A DNA stretch of 40,028 nt from Bacillota bacterium (GTDB lineage: Bacteria > Bacillota > Clostridia > Christensenellales > Borkfalkiaceae): contig JAHZBZ010000014.1 in the NCBI GenBank assembly GCA_019423125.1, forward strand, positions 1 to 40,028. The letters run 5' to 3'. The notes under the pieces are model-generated. The model saw only the letters and a program-made list of their open reading frames with translations, made no database searches and was not told where the DNA came from. How positions within the stretch are numbered: position 1 is the stretch's first letter; every line of letters starts with the position of its first letter. A program made the translations under genes and the position numbers. This document shows, one piece after another, positions 1 through 5,389 of this stretch.

Positions 1-54
1 ACGCCGAAAGTACTTGAGGATCACCCTCCGGGAGGATAGGTAGTTGCCGCATCC
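1..54 (+). rRNA. rrf: 5S ribosomal RNA, 3' end (partial)
   Basis: The first ~54 bases read like the 3' half of a bacterial 5S rRNA: a CGCCGAAAGTACTTG-type loop region, a CCCTCCGGGAGG hairpin, then GGATAGGTAGTTGCCGC, which would pair with the 5' end lying outside the window. Two terminator-like hairpins follow. This places the end of an rRNA operon at the left edge, transcribed rightwards. The call rests on pattern recognition; a covariance-model search of a longer segment would settle it. Confidence 0.75.
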
Positions 55-60
55 AAACAA

Positions 61-95
61 AAAGACATCCGTTTTCGGGTGTCTTTTCTTTTGCC
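61..95 (+). terminator. Rho-independent terminator after 5S rRNA
   Basis: AAAGACATCCG (61-71), a TTTT loop and CGGGTGTCTTT (76-86) form an 11-bp stem with one T:G wobble, followed by a T-rich tail. It lies just downstream of the 5S 3' end. Confidence 0.8.
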
Positions 96-135
96 GAAAA
101 ATCGGATGTCTTTTCTTTTTCTGAAAAATAAGGCT

Positions 136-178
136 CGCCCCTTTGCAAAATTCCTTTTGCGAAAGGGCGGGCGTTTTC
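136..178 (+). terminator. Second terminator-like hairpin behind the rRNA operon
   Basis: CGCCCCTTTGCAAAA (136-150) pairs with TTTTGCGAAAGGGCG (155-169) with one bulged G, then GTTTTCC follows. It is probably a back-up terminator for the rRNA operon; its use is inferred. Confidence 0.5.
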
Positions 179-240
179 CTGGTCTTTGAAAAACAGGCAA
201 GAACACCTTGCTTAAAAGCTCCATACTGAAAAGCGGCCGA

Positions 241-745
241 AAGGTCAGAGCAGGCGGATGCGCGGCAGGCGGATGCAAAAAACGCAAAACGTTCGAAGAA
301 AATTGCGCCGCGATCGCAAAAGAAACTGCTGAAAATGGAAAAAATGCGGCGCGCATAAAACGCCGTTAAAACCGCTTGAAACGGGCAAAATTTATGGCCT
401 TGCCGAGGCGTCGGAGAAGTCGAAGGCGCGGCAGGCGGATGCAAAAAAAGCAAAACGGTCGGAGGGAATTGCGTCCATCCGGCAAAAACAGTTGCAGACA
501 AAAGATAAAGAGCGCGCATAAAACGCCGTCAAAACCGCCTGAAACGGGCAAAATTTATGGCCTTGCCGAGGTGTCGGAGAAGTCGAAGGCGCGGCAGGCG
601 GATGCAAAAAACGCAAAACGTTCGAAGAAAATTGCGCCGCGATCGCAAAAGAAACTGCCGAAAATGGGAAAATGCGGCGCGCAGAACGCCGCAAAACCGC
701 CTGAAACGGGCAAAATTTATGGCCTTGCCGAGGTGTCGGAAAGGC
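241..745. repeat. ~163-bp tandem repeat, about three copies
   Basis: The segment CGCGGCAGGCGGATGCAAAA starts at 261, 427 and 590, and the segment AAACGGGCAAAATTTATGG recurs at about 379, 542 and 704, giving a period of 163-166 bp. The outer copies are closest to each other; the middle copy has a diverged second half. The period is not a multiple of three, so the short open frames across it change register and are not believable genes. Within a unit, GCGCCGC can pair with GCGGCGC about 35 bases away. The tract fills the space between the rRNA terminators and the DUF4250 gene. Confidence 0.85.
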
Positions 746-776
746 GTGTGAGGGGGCGTATGATGCGCGAAGAAGC

Positions 777-950
777 TCAGCAGAAGCGGTTAGACGCCTC
801 GTCGTAGCGGTATCCGATGGAGGCGAGGGTGTCGCGGATCTCTTCCTCGTCTGCGCCGAGGTCCTCGCACAGTTCTGCGAGGGTTTTGTAGTTGTTGCGA
901 AGTTTCATGTTCACGAAGCTCAAGAGCATTGCGGGGTCTTTCGGGATCAT
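777..950 (-). CDS. DUF4250 domain-containing protein
   Basis: A 57-residue protein beginning MIPKDPAMLLSFVNMKLR and ending YDEASNRFC. The MIPKDPxMLLSFVNxKLR opening, a helical CEDLGADEEEIRDTLASIGY middle and a Y-x-YD ending are the pattern of the DUF4250 family, small conserved Clostridia proteins of unknown function and the usual family length. The start at 950 is set by a strong ribosome binding site, AAAGGAGAAAAGAA, directly upstream. The gene is convergent with the rRNA operon and stands alone. The GC-rich tandem repeat lies just past its stop. No function can be given beyond a possible small helix-turn-helix-like fold, which is only an impression. Confidence 0.85.
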   Translation of the reverse strand: MIPKDPAMLLSFVNMKLRNNYKTLAELCEDLGADEEEIRDTLASIGYRYDEASNRFC

Positions 951-1428
951 TTCTTTTCTCCTTTTTTCAAAGTATAGCGCATTTTCGGCGAAAAATCAAC
1001 CGCGCGGCAAAAATTTCTGCCGAAAAAATGACCTGACTTTTTGCAGACGGTCATTTTCGGATTTGCCGAGGAAGAATGTTCTTTTGCCACGGCAAACAGC
1101 AGAAGAACGGCTCGCTTTTCTAAATGAGAATATATATAAAAAAAAGACGTCTGCGGCAGGGCAGAACAAGCCCTTTGGCCGTTGCCTGTGTCGTGGATGC
1201 GCTCAATTGCATTTTGTTTGTTCCTTGCATGCGCGTCCTCGGATGTTCAAACATCGCGCACTCTTTCCGATCGTTTGGCGGATTTTTTACAGATTCCCCC
1301 CAAATAAAGCATTGGAGGACAAACTCTTTGCAGAACGGATGCCCGTGCAAAAGTTTTTGCACAGGCATCCGTTGTTCGGAAAAAAGTCGGAAAAAGGGGG
1401 AAAATTTGCGCACGGCGCGCGAAAATCG
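951..1428. other. Intergenic region with inverted repeats, no gene seen
   Basis: No open frame here has a ribosome binding site or family resemblance. Two inverted repeats stand out: CGAAAAAATGACC with GGTCATTTTCG at about 1021-1059, and a 19-bp arm pair AACGGATGCCCGTGCAAAA (1334-1352) with TTTTGCACAGGCATCCGTT (1355-1373), one mismatch, tiny loop. Neither has a clear T-run on the plus strand. An AT-rich patch sits at about 1128-1146. Confidence 0.6.
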
Positions 1429-1456
1429 TTGACGGGCGCGCGCGCATGAGTATAAT
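1429..1456 (+). promoter_or_regulatory. Sigma-70-type promoter of the permease gene
   Basis: TTGACG (1429-1434), a 16-base spacer and TATAAT (1451-1456). The predicted start near 1463 leaves a short leader with GGAG at 1477-1480, six bases before the ATG at 1487. Confidence 0.8.
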
Positions 1457-1486
1457 AATACAGGAAACAAAATCGCGGAGAAAGAG

Positions 1487-3112
1487 ATGAAAAAAGAGGA
1501 ATTTGCCGATCGGGAAAAAGATCGGAATAAGGCGGTCCCCGCGCCGTCCGAAGGGGAGCTTTTGCCCGAGCTCGGCAACTCGGAAGGCAAAAAAATATCC
1601 CCTTCGCAGGCGGACGTGCCTGCGGAAACTGCGTCAAAGGTGAGCGTTTTTCGCGCGGACGTGCCTGCGGAAACTGCGTCAAAGGTGAGCGTTTTTCGCG
1701 CGGATATGCCTGCGGAAACGGCGTCAGAGGAGAGTGCTTTTCGCGCGGACGTGCCTGCGGAAACCGCGTCAGAGGGGAGTTCTTTTCGTGCGAACGGAGC
1801 GGCGGAAACTTTGTCAAAGGTGAGCGCTTTTCGCGCTGACGTGCCTGCGGAAACTTCGTCAGAGGGAGGTACTTTTCGCGTAGATATGCCTGCTGAATCC
1901 GTGTCAGAGGGAGGTGCTTTTCGCGCAGATATGCCTGCGGAAATTGCGTCGGAGGGAAGTGCGGTACAGCCGCTCAGCCGCGGGAGAAGGTTTTTGTTTG
2001 CGCTTGGAAGGGTCGCGCGCGGCAACGCGGTCCTGCTGATCGCGCTTTTCGCGGCGGCGATCACCTGTTTTTTCGTGCCGATCGACGCGCAATATGCCGA
2101 TTACTTCGATCTCCGCACGCTGTCCTGCCTGTTCTGCACGCTCGCGGTCGTCGCGGCGCTGCGCAGCATCCGCTTTTTCGTTTGGCTCGCCGACGTGATC
2201 GTGCGGCGCTTCCGCAACATGCGCAACATCGTGCTTGCGCTCGTGTTCGTCACCTATTTCGGGTCGATGATCATGGCAAACGACATGGCGCTCGTCACCT
2301 TTTTGCCGCTCGGCTGGCTGGTGCTCGAATCGTGCGGCAACAAAAAGCTGGTCGCCTTCACCTTTATCATGCAGAACATCGCCGCCAACCTCGGCGGCAT
2401 GCTGACTCCCTTCGGAAATCCGCAGAATCTGTACCTGTATTCCTATTTTCAGATCCCTACGGGCGAATTTTTTGCGATCATGGCGCTCCCGTTTGCGGTC
2501 GCGTTCGTGCTTATCCTCGCCGTCTGCCTGTTCGTAAAGCCCGAGCCTGCCTGCGTCTCCTCGCGCCCGAAAAACCCGCCCGTGCTGTGGCGTTCCGTCG
2601 TCTATCTCGCGCTGTTCGTGCTCTCTGTGCTCATCGTCTTCCGCGTCTTTCCCTATTATTGGGGGCTTCTCGCGGTCGTTCTTGCGCTTCTCGTGCTCGA
2701 CATCCGCTCTTTCGCGCATGTGGACTACTCGCTTTTGCTCACGTTCTGTGCCTTTTTCGTGTTTTCGGGCAACCTCGCGCGCATTCCCGCCGTCGCGGAG
2801 GCGCTGGGAAAGCTGGTCTCGCTCGACCCGCTCGCCTTCGGCGCGCTGTCCTGTCAGGTGATCTCCAACGTTCCCTCGGCGGTGCTCCTTTCTAAGTTCA
2901 CCGAAAACTATCCCGCCCTGCTCATCGCGGTCAACATCGGCGGGCTGGGCACGCCCATTGCGTCGCTCGCCTCGCTGATCACGCTCAACACCTATCGCCG
3001 CGTCTGCCCGGGTGAAACAAAAAAATACCTCGTAAAATTTTTTGCGCTGAATTTTTCCTTCCTCGCCGTGCTCTTCGGCGCGGGGTATCTCACGCTCTGG
3101 CTGTTCTTTTAA
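1487..3112 (+). CDS. SLC13/ion-transporter superfamily permease with repetitive N-terminal tail
   Basis: A 541-residue membrane protein. Residues 1-41 are charged, and residues 42-161 are eight 15-residue repeats (ADVPAETASKVSVFR type). From about residue 170 there are roughly ten hydrophobic segments. The motifs ANDMALVTFLPLG, LTPFGNPQNLYLY, and near the C-terminus VISNVPSAVLL and NIGGLGTPIASLAS are the paired re-entrant-loop signatures of the SLC13/CitMHS/ArsB ion-transporter superfamily, so an anion or dicarboxylate symporter is likely; the substrate is unknown. The promoter, ribosome binding site and frame-preserving 45-bp repeats support this start, although family members normally lack such a tail and a downstream start cannot be excluded. 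It is monocistronic, between its own promoter and a strong terminator. Confidence 0.8.
   Translation: MKKEEFADREKDRNKAVPAPSEGELLPELGNSEGKKISPSQADVPAETASKVSVFRADVPAETASKVSVFRADMPAETASEESAFRADVPAETASEGSSFRANGAAETLSKVSAFRADVPAETSSEGGTFRVDMPAESVSEGGAFRADMPAEIASEGSAVQPLSRGRRFLFALGRVARGNAVLLIALFAAAITCFFVPIDAQYADYFDLRTLSCLFCTLAVVAALRSIRFFVWLADVIVRRFRNMRNIVLALVFVTYFGSMIMANDMALVTFLPLGWLVLESCGNKKLVAFTFIMQNIAANLGGMLTPFGNPQNLYLYSYFQIPTGEFFAIMALPFAVAFVLILAVCLFVKPEPACVSSRPKNPPVLWRSVVYLALFVLSVLIVFRVFPYYWGLLAVVLALLVLDIRSFAHVDYSLLLTFCAFFVFSGNLARIPAVAEALGKLVSLDPLAFGALSCQVISNVPSAVLLSKFTENYPALLIAVNIGGLGTPIASLASLITLNTYRRVCPGETKKYLVKFFALNFSFLAVLFGAGYLTLWLFF
1610..1969 (+). repeat. Eight 45-bp in-frame minisatellite copies inside the permease gene
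   Basis: Eight tandem 45-bp units each encode 15 residues with the consensus ADVPAETASxxSxFR. Units 1 (1610-1654) and 2 (1655-1699) are identical at the DNA level, while later units diverge with substitutions but no frameshift. This points to recent duplication by slippage or recombination, in a predicted cytoplasmic tail ahead of the first membrane segment. Confidence 0.92.
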
Positions 3113-3128
3113 GAGAAACGCATCTTTT

Positions 3129-3156
3129 GCCGCCCCGACGGGGCGGCTTGTTTTTT
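3129..3156 (+). terminator. Rho-independent terminator of the permease gene
   Basis: GCCGCCCC (3129-3136), loop GAC, GGGGCGGC (3140-3147), then TTGTTTTTT. Confidence 0.92.
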
Positions 3157-3292
3157 AGTCTTGCCGAAAAAATGCATCTTTTTGGCTGAAAAACAGAAGA
3201 GGGGCGGAAAAACAAAGCACTTTTTCCCGCCGCAAAAGCGGATGCTGTCCGAAAAGGGGCGGGGAAAATGGAGCGCTCTGTTTATAGCTATG

Positions 3293-3721
3293 TCAGCACA
3301 GAGCCGAGTCGGAGAGCGCCCAGCCCTCGACCACGCGCACGCCGCGCGCGTCTTGGTTGTCCTTGAATTGCACGAATTCCATCGTGTGCTGCGTGATCGA
3401 CTCGCCCGTGTGCACGTTTGTCACCTTTACGGTGTAGCGGATCGCGCACCAGTTGTCTTTGATGATCATGTTGTCGAACTCGCCGAGCTCCATCGTAAAA
3501 TGCTGAAAGAGCTGCCCCATCATCGCCTTGTATTCTTTCAGGGTACAGCGCTTCTGCGAGCCCTTGAACGGGATATTGTAGTGTGCGTCCGGTTCGTAAA
3601 GTGTGTTGCACCATTCCAGCCAGCCGTCGTAGCCGCCGTTCCAGTTTTTGAACCCCGTTTCCAGGCGATCGCGGATGGCTTTTTCAAGTTCGGAGTTTGT
3701 CTGCATCGTGTTTTTGATCAT
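3293..3721 (-). CDS. SnoaL-like / NTF2-family protein
   Basis: 142 residues with the layout of the NTF2/SnoaL alpha+beta barrel: an N-terminal helix (LEKAIRDRLETGFKNWNGGYDGWLEW-type region), a YEPDAHYNIP segment typical of the pocket entrance, a KEYKAMMGQLFQHF helix, and strands NMIIKDNWCAIRYTVKV, THTMEFVQF and RVVEGWAL. Such proteins bind small ligands or act as isomerases, cyclases or dehydratases; no catalytic pair can be assigned here. The start at 3721 has GGCGAGG nine bases upstream. A TATACT box about 50 bases further up lacks a good -35 element. It is a lone gene, convergent with the permease. Confidence 0.7.
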   Translation of the reverse strand: MIKNTMQTNSELEKAIRDRLETGFKNWNGGYDGWLEWCNTLYEPDAHYNIPFKGSQKRCTLKEYKAMMGQLFQHFTMELGEFDNMIIKDNWCAIRYTVKVTNVHTGESITQHTMEFVQFKDNQDARGVRVVEGWALSDSALC

Positions 3722-4190
3722 GATTTTTTTACCTCGCCTTTTGATCGGACGGCTTTTTTGCCGTTGCGAGAAAAAGTATAGGGGATCTTTGTAAACGAAA
3801 TATATATTTTTTGTAGCGGTTGCGTTAATCGTTTGTTTAAAAAATATTTTCTTTCCGCGCCCTTTCTGTCTAAAAGATTTTTGCGGCGCGAGCGCGCTCT
3901 ACGGCGGACAGCAATACAAAACAGAGGGTTGATCACTTCGAAAAACGCGCGCCGTCGAAAAAAGGGGCGGCGTGCCCCGAAAAAACTCTAAACGCCGCAA
4001 AAAGAGACGGTGCGCTCCGAAAGCGCGGCGTACCCCGAAAAGTCAAAGAGCCGAAGTCCCGAAAGCGCGGCGTGCCTCGAAAAGTCAAAGAGCCGCGCAG
4101 AGAACGCCTCGCGGGAAAAAGAGAGCGGCGGCGCGCCGATGGCGCGCCGCCGAGAAGAGCGCCCAAGAGCAGGCGCCGCCGAAAAAAGGA
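3722..4190. other. Intergenic region with a short direct repeat
   Basis: No supported gene. A 42-bp direct repeat (CCGAAAGCGCGGCGTRCC followed by YCGAAAAGTCAAAGAGCCG) begins at 4017 and again at 4059, with a more diverged relative upstream at about 3965-4015. ACGGC-A6-GCCGT forms a small hairpin in the leader of the SnoaL-like gene. The open frame 3718-3936 (minus) has no ribosome binding site and no recognisable content. Confidence 0.6.
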
Positions 4191-4221
4191 CGAAAAAAAA
4201 GACCCTTTCGGGTCTTTTTTT
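4191..4221 (-). terminator. Bidirectional terminator of rpsF-ssb-rpsR
   Basis: A run of A, GACCC, loop TTTC, GGGTC, then a run of T (4201-4221). The stem extends into the A/T runs, so it can act on either strand; it sits eight bases beyond the rpsR stop. Confidence 0.88.
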
Positions 4222-4228
4222 GATCTTT

Positions 4229-4474
4229 TTACTCTCCGCGGAAGGGGAGGAGCGCAACGATGCGCGCCTTTTTGATCGCGTTGGAGAGAGCTCTCTGGTG
4301 CATTGCGCACACACCGCTCATGCGGCGGGGAAGGATCTTGCCTCCCTCGGTGATGTACTTTTTCAGACGGTTGACGTCTTTATAGTCGATGTATTCGACC
4401 TTTTCCTGGCAGAAAGCGCAAACTTTCCTGCGGGAAGGTCTCTTCATAGGTCTCTTTGCGGGTTTTTCTTCCAT
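4229..4474 (-). CDS. rpsR: 30S ribosomal protein bS18
   Basis: An 81-residue small-subunit ribosomal protein that binds 16S rRNA together with S6. The S18 core is clear: KVCAFCQEKVEYIDYKD, then RLKKYITEGGKILPRRMSG, then CAMHQRALSNAIKKAR and ALLPF. The CxxC ... CxxH residues are the zinc-ligand-containing form. Two ATG codons are possible. The AAAGGAGA ribosome binding site (4481-4488) is directly against the ATG at 4480 but seven bases from the ATG at 4474, so 4474 is chosen (MEEKPAKR start). It is the last gene of the rpsF-ssb-rpsR operon and is followed by a terminator. Confidence 0.97.
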   Translation of the reverse strand: MEEKPAKRPMKRPSRRKVCAFCQEKVEYIDYKDVNRLKKYITEGGKILPRRMSGVCAMHQRALSNAIKKARIVALLPFRGE

Positions 4475-4506
4475 GATCATTCTCCTTTAAAAATTTTTTT
4501 CTCCGA

Positions 4507-4917
4507 TCAGAACGGAATGTCGGAATCGTCGTCGAACGCTTCGAGCGCGGGCTTTTTGCGCGGCGCGGGAGCGGCCTGGTAATCGTCGTCCGAAGAGGAA
4601 TTTTTCGGGGTCAGGAACTCAACGTCGTCGGCGACGATGTCGACGAAGGTGCGTTTCTGTCCGGAGTTGTCCTCAAAGTTGCGGATCTGGATACTTCCGG
4701 TCACGGCGACTTTGTTTCCCTTTTTGGTGTACTTTGCGACCGTCTCTGCCAGGGCGCGCCACGCCGTGACGTTGAAGAAGTCGGTCTGTCTTTCCGCATC
4801 CTGCGACGAGAATCTGCGGTTGACTGCGATGGCGAAACGGCACACGCTCACGCCGCTGTTCGTCTCGGACAGCTCGGGATCGCGTGTAAGATTACCGATC
4901 AAAAATACTTTGTTCAT
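4507..4917 (-). CDS. ssb: Single-stranded DNA-binding protein
   Basis: A 136-residue SSB. An OB-fold occupies residues 1 to about 105: MNKVFLIGNLTRDPEL, then SVCRFAIAVNRRF, TDFFNVTAWR, AKYTKKGNKVAVTGS and DIVADDVEFL are the diagnostic strands. A flexible linker follows, and the extreme C-terminus is acidic and ends DSDIPF, the tip that recruits repair and replication partners. It lies between rpsF and rpsR, the classic Firmicutes arrangement, with 13- and 32-base gaps, and is probably co-transcribed with both. Length is somewhat short for the family because of the short linker. Confidence 0.97.
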   Translation of the reverse strand: MNKVFLIGNLTRDPELSETNSGVSVCRFAIAVNRRFSSQDAERQTDFFNVTAWRALAETVAKYTKKGNKVAVTGSIQIRNFEDNSGQKRTFVDIVADDVEFLTPKNSSSDDDYQAAPAPRKKPALEAFDDDSDIPF

Positions 4918-4930
4918 GTTCTCTCTCCGT

Positions 4931-5215
4931 TCAGCCGTTGGCTTTGGTGATCATTCTTCTCATTACGCCGTCCGTAATGCCGGCAATGCGGTCGAGTTCT
5001 TTGACGGTCGTGCCTTCGGCTTCGAACGTCATGAGAACATAGAAAGCGTCGCTCTTGTAGTTGATTGGATAAGCGAGCTTCTTTACGCCCCATTTGTCGG
5101 TTGAAAGTACCGTGCCGCCCAGGTTCTTGACGACGTCTTCGAACTTGGCAATCAACGCGTCTCTCGCCTCTTCGGCGATCGAGGAGTCGATCAGATAAAG
5201 CATCTCGTATTTCAT
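4931..5215 (-). CDS. rpsF: 30S ribosomal protein bS6
   Basis: 94 residues, starting MKYEMLYLIDSSIAEEARDAL, with KWGVKKLAYPINYKSDAFYVLMTFE in the middle and ELDRIAGITDGVMRRMITK at the end: a full-length S6 with the ferredoxin-like fold, which forms a heterodimer with S18 on the platform of the 30S subunit. The ribosome binding site GGGAGGT stands eight bases before the ATG. It is the first gene of the operon, behind a near-consensus promoter and a leader hairpin that may be the autoregulatory S6:S18 binding site. Confidence 0.97.
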   Translation of the reverse strand: MKYEMLYLIDSSIAEEARDALIAKFEDVVKNLGGTVLSTDKWGVKKLAYPINYKSDAFYVLMTFEAEGTTVKELDRIAGITDGVMRRMITKANG

Positions 5216-5241
5216 TGATTTTTACCTCCCGGTCTTATTCG

Positions 5242-5266
5242 GCGTACCGTGTTTTGTGCGGCACGC
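5242..5266 (-). promoter_or_regulatory. Candidate S6:S18 autoregulatory leader hairpin
   Basis: On the minus strand GCGTGCCG pairs with CGGTACGC (eight pairs, one G:U) across the loop CACAAAACAC, between the rpsF promoter and its ribosome binding site. S6:S18 is known to bind rpsF leaders at a stem with an unpaired or bulged CCG; a CCG is present here, but the fine fit to that motif was not tested. Assignment is inference from position and the CCG. Confidence 0.4.
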
Positions 5267-5294
5267 AAGGTCGCGCCTTTTCAGCGCATATGTC

Positions 5295-5323
5295 ATTATA
5301 CCGCAAACGCACGGCAAAGTCAA
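5295..5323 (-). promoter_or_regulatory. Sigma-70-type promoter of rpsF-ssb-rpsR
   Basis: On the minus strand TTGACT (5323-5318), a 17-base spacer and TATAAT (5300-5295). Near-consensus, as expected for a ribosomal protein operon. Confidence 0.9.
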
Positions 5324-5343
5324 TCTTTTTTCGCTTTGCCCGC

Positions 5344-5374
5344 AAAAAAACTCCCCCGCAGAGGCGCGGAGGAG
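5344..5374 (-). terminator. Terminator after the 914-residue protein gene
   Basis: On the minus strand CTCCTCCGC (5374-5366) and GCGGGGGAG (5359-5351) form a 9-bp stem around CCTCTG, followed by seven T (5350-5344). It separates this unit from the rpsF promoter just beyond. Confidence 0.9.
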
Positions 5375-5389
5375 CATTTTTTCTTGTTT

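Noticed and set aside
892..1449. 185-codon open frame on the plus strand
   Set aside because: It overlaps the DUF4250 start antisense and runs through inverted repeats and the permease promoter; no ribosome binding site and no recognisable content.
1610..1969. CRISPR array
   Set aside because: The regular 45-bp units have no spacers and are an in-frame protein repeat.
3718..3936. 72-codon minus-strand frame
   Set aside because: No ribosome binding site; it overlaps the leader and TATACT box of the SnoaL-like gene.
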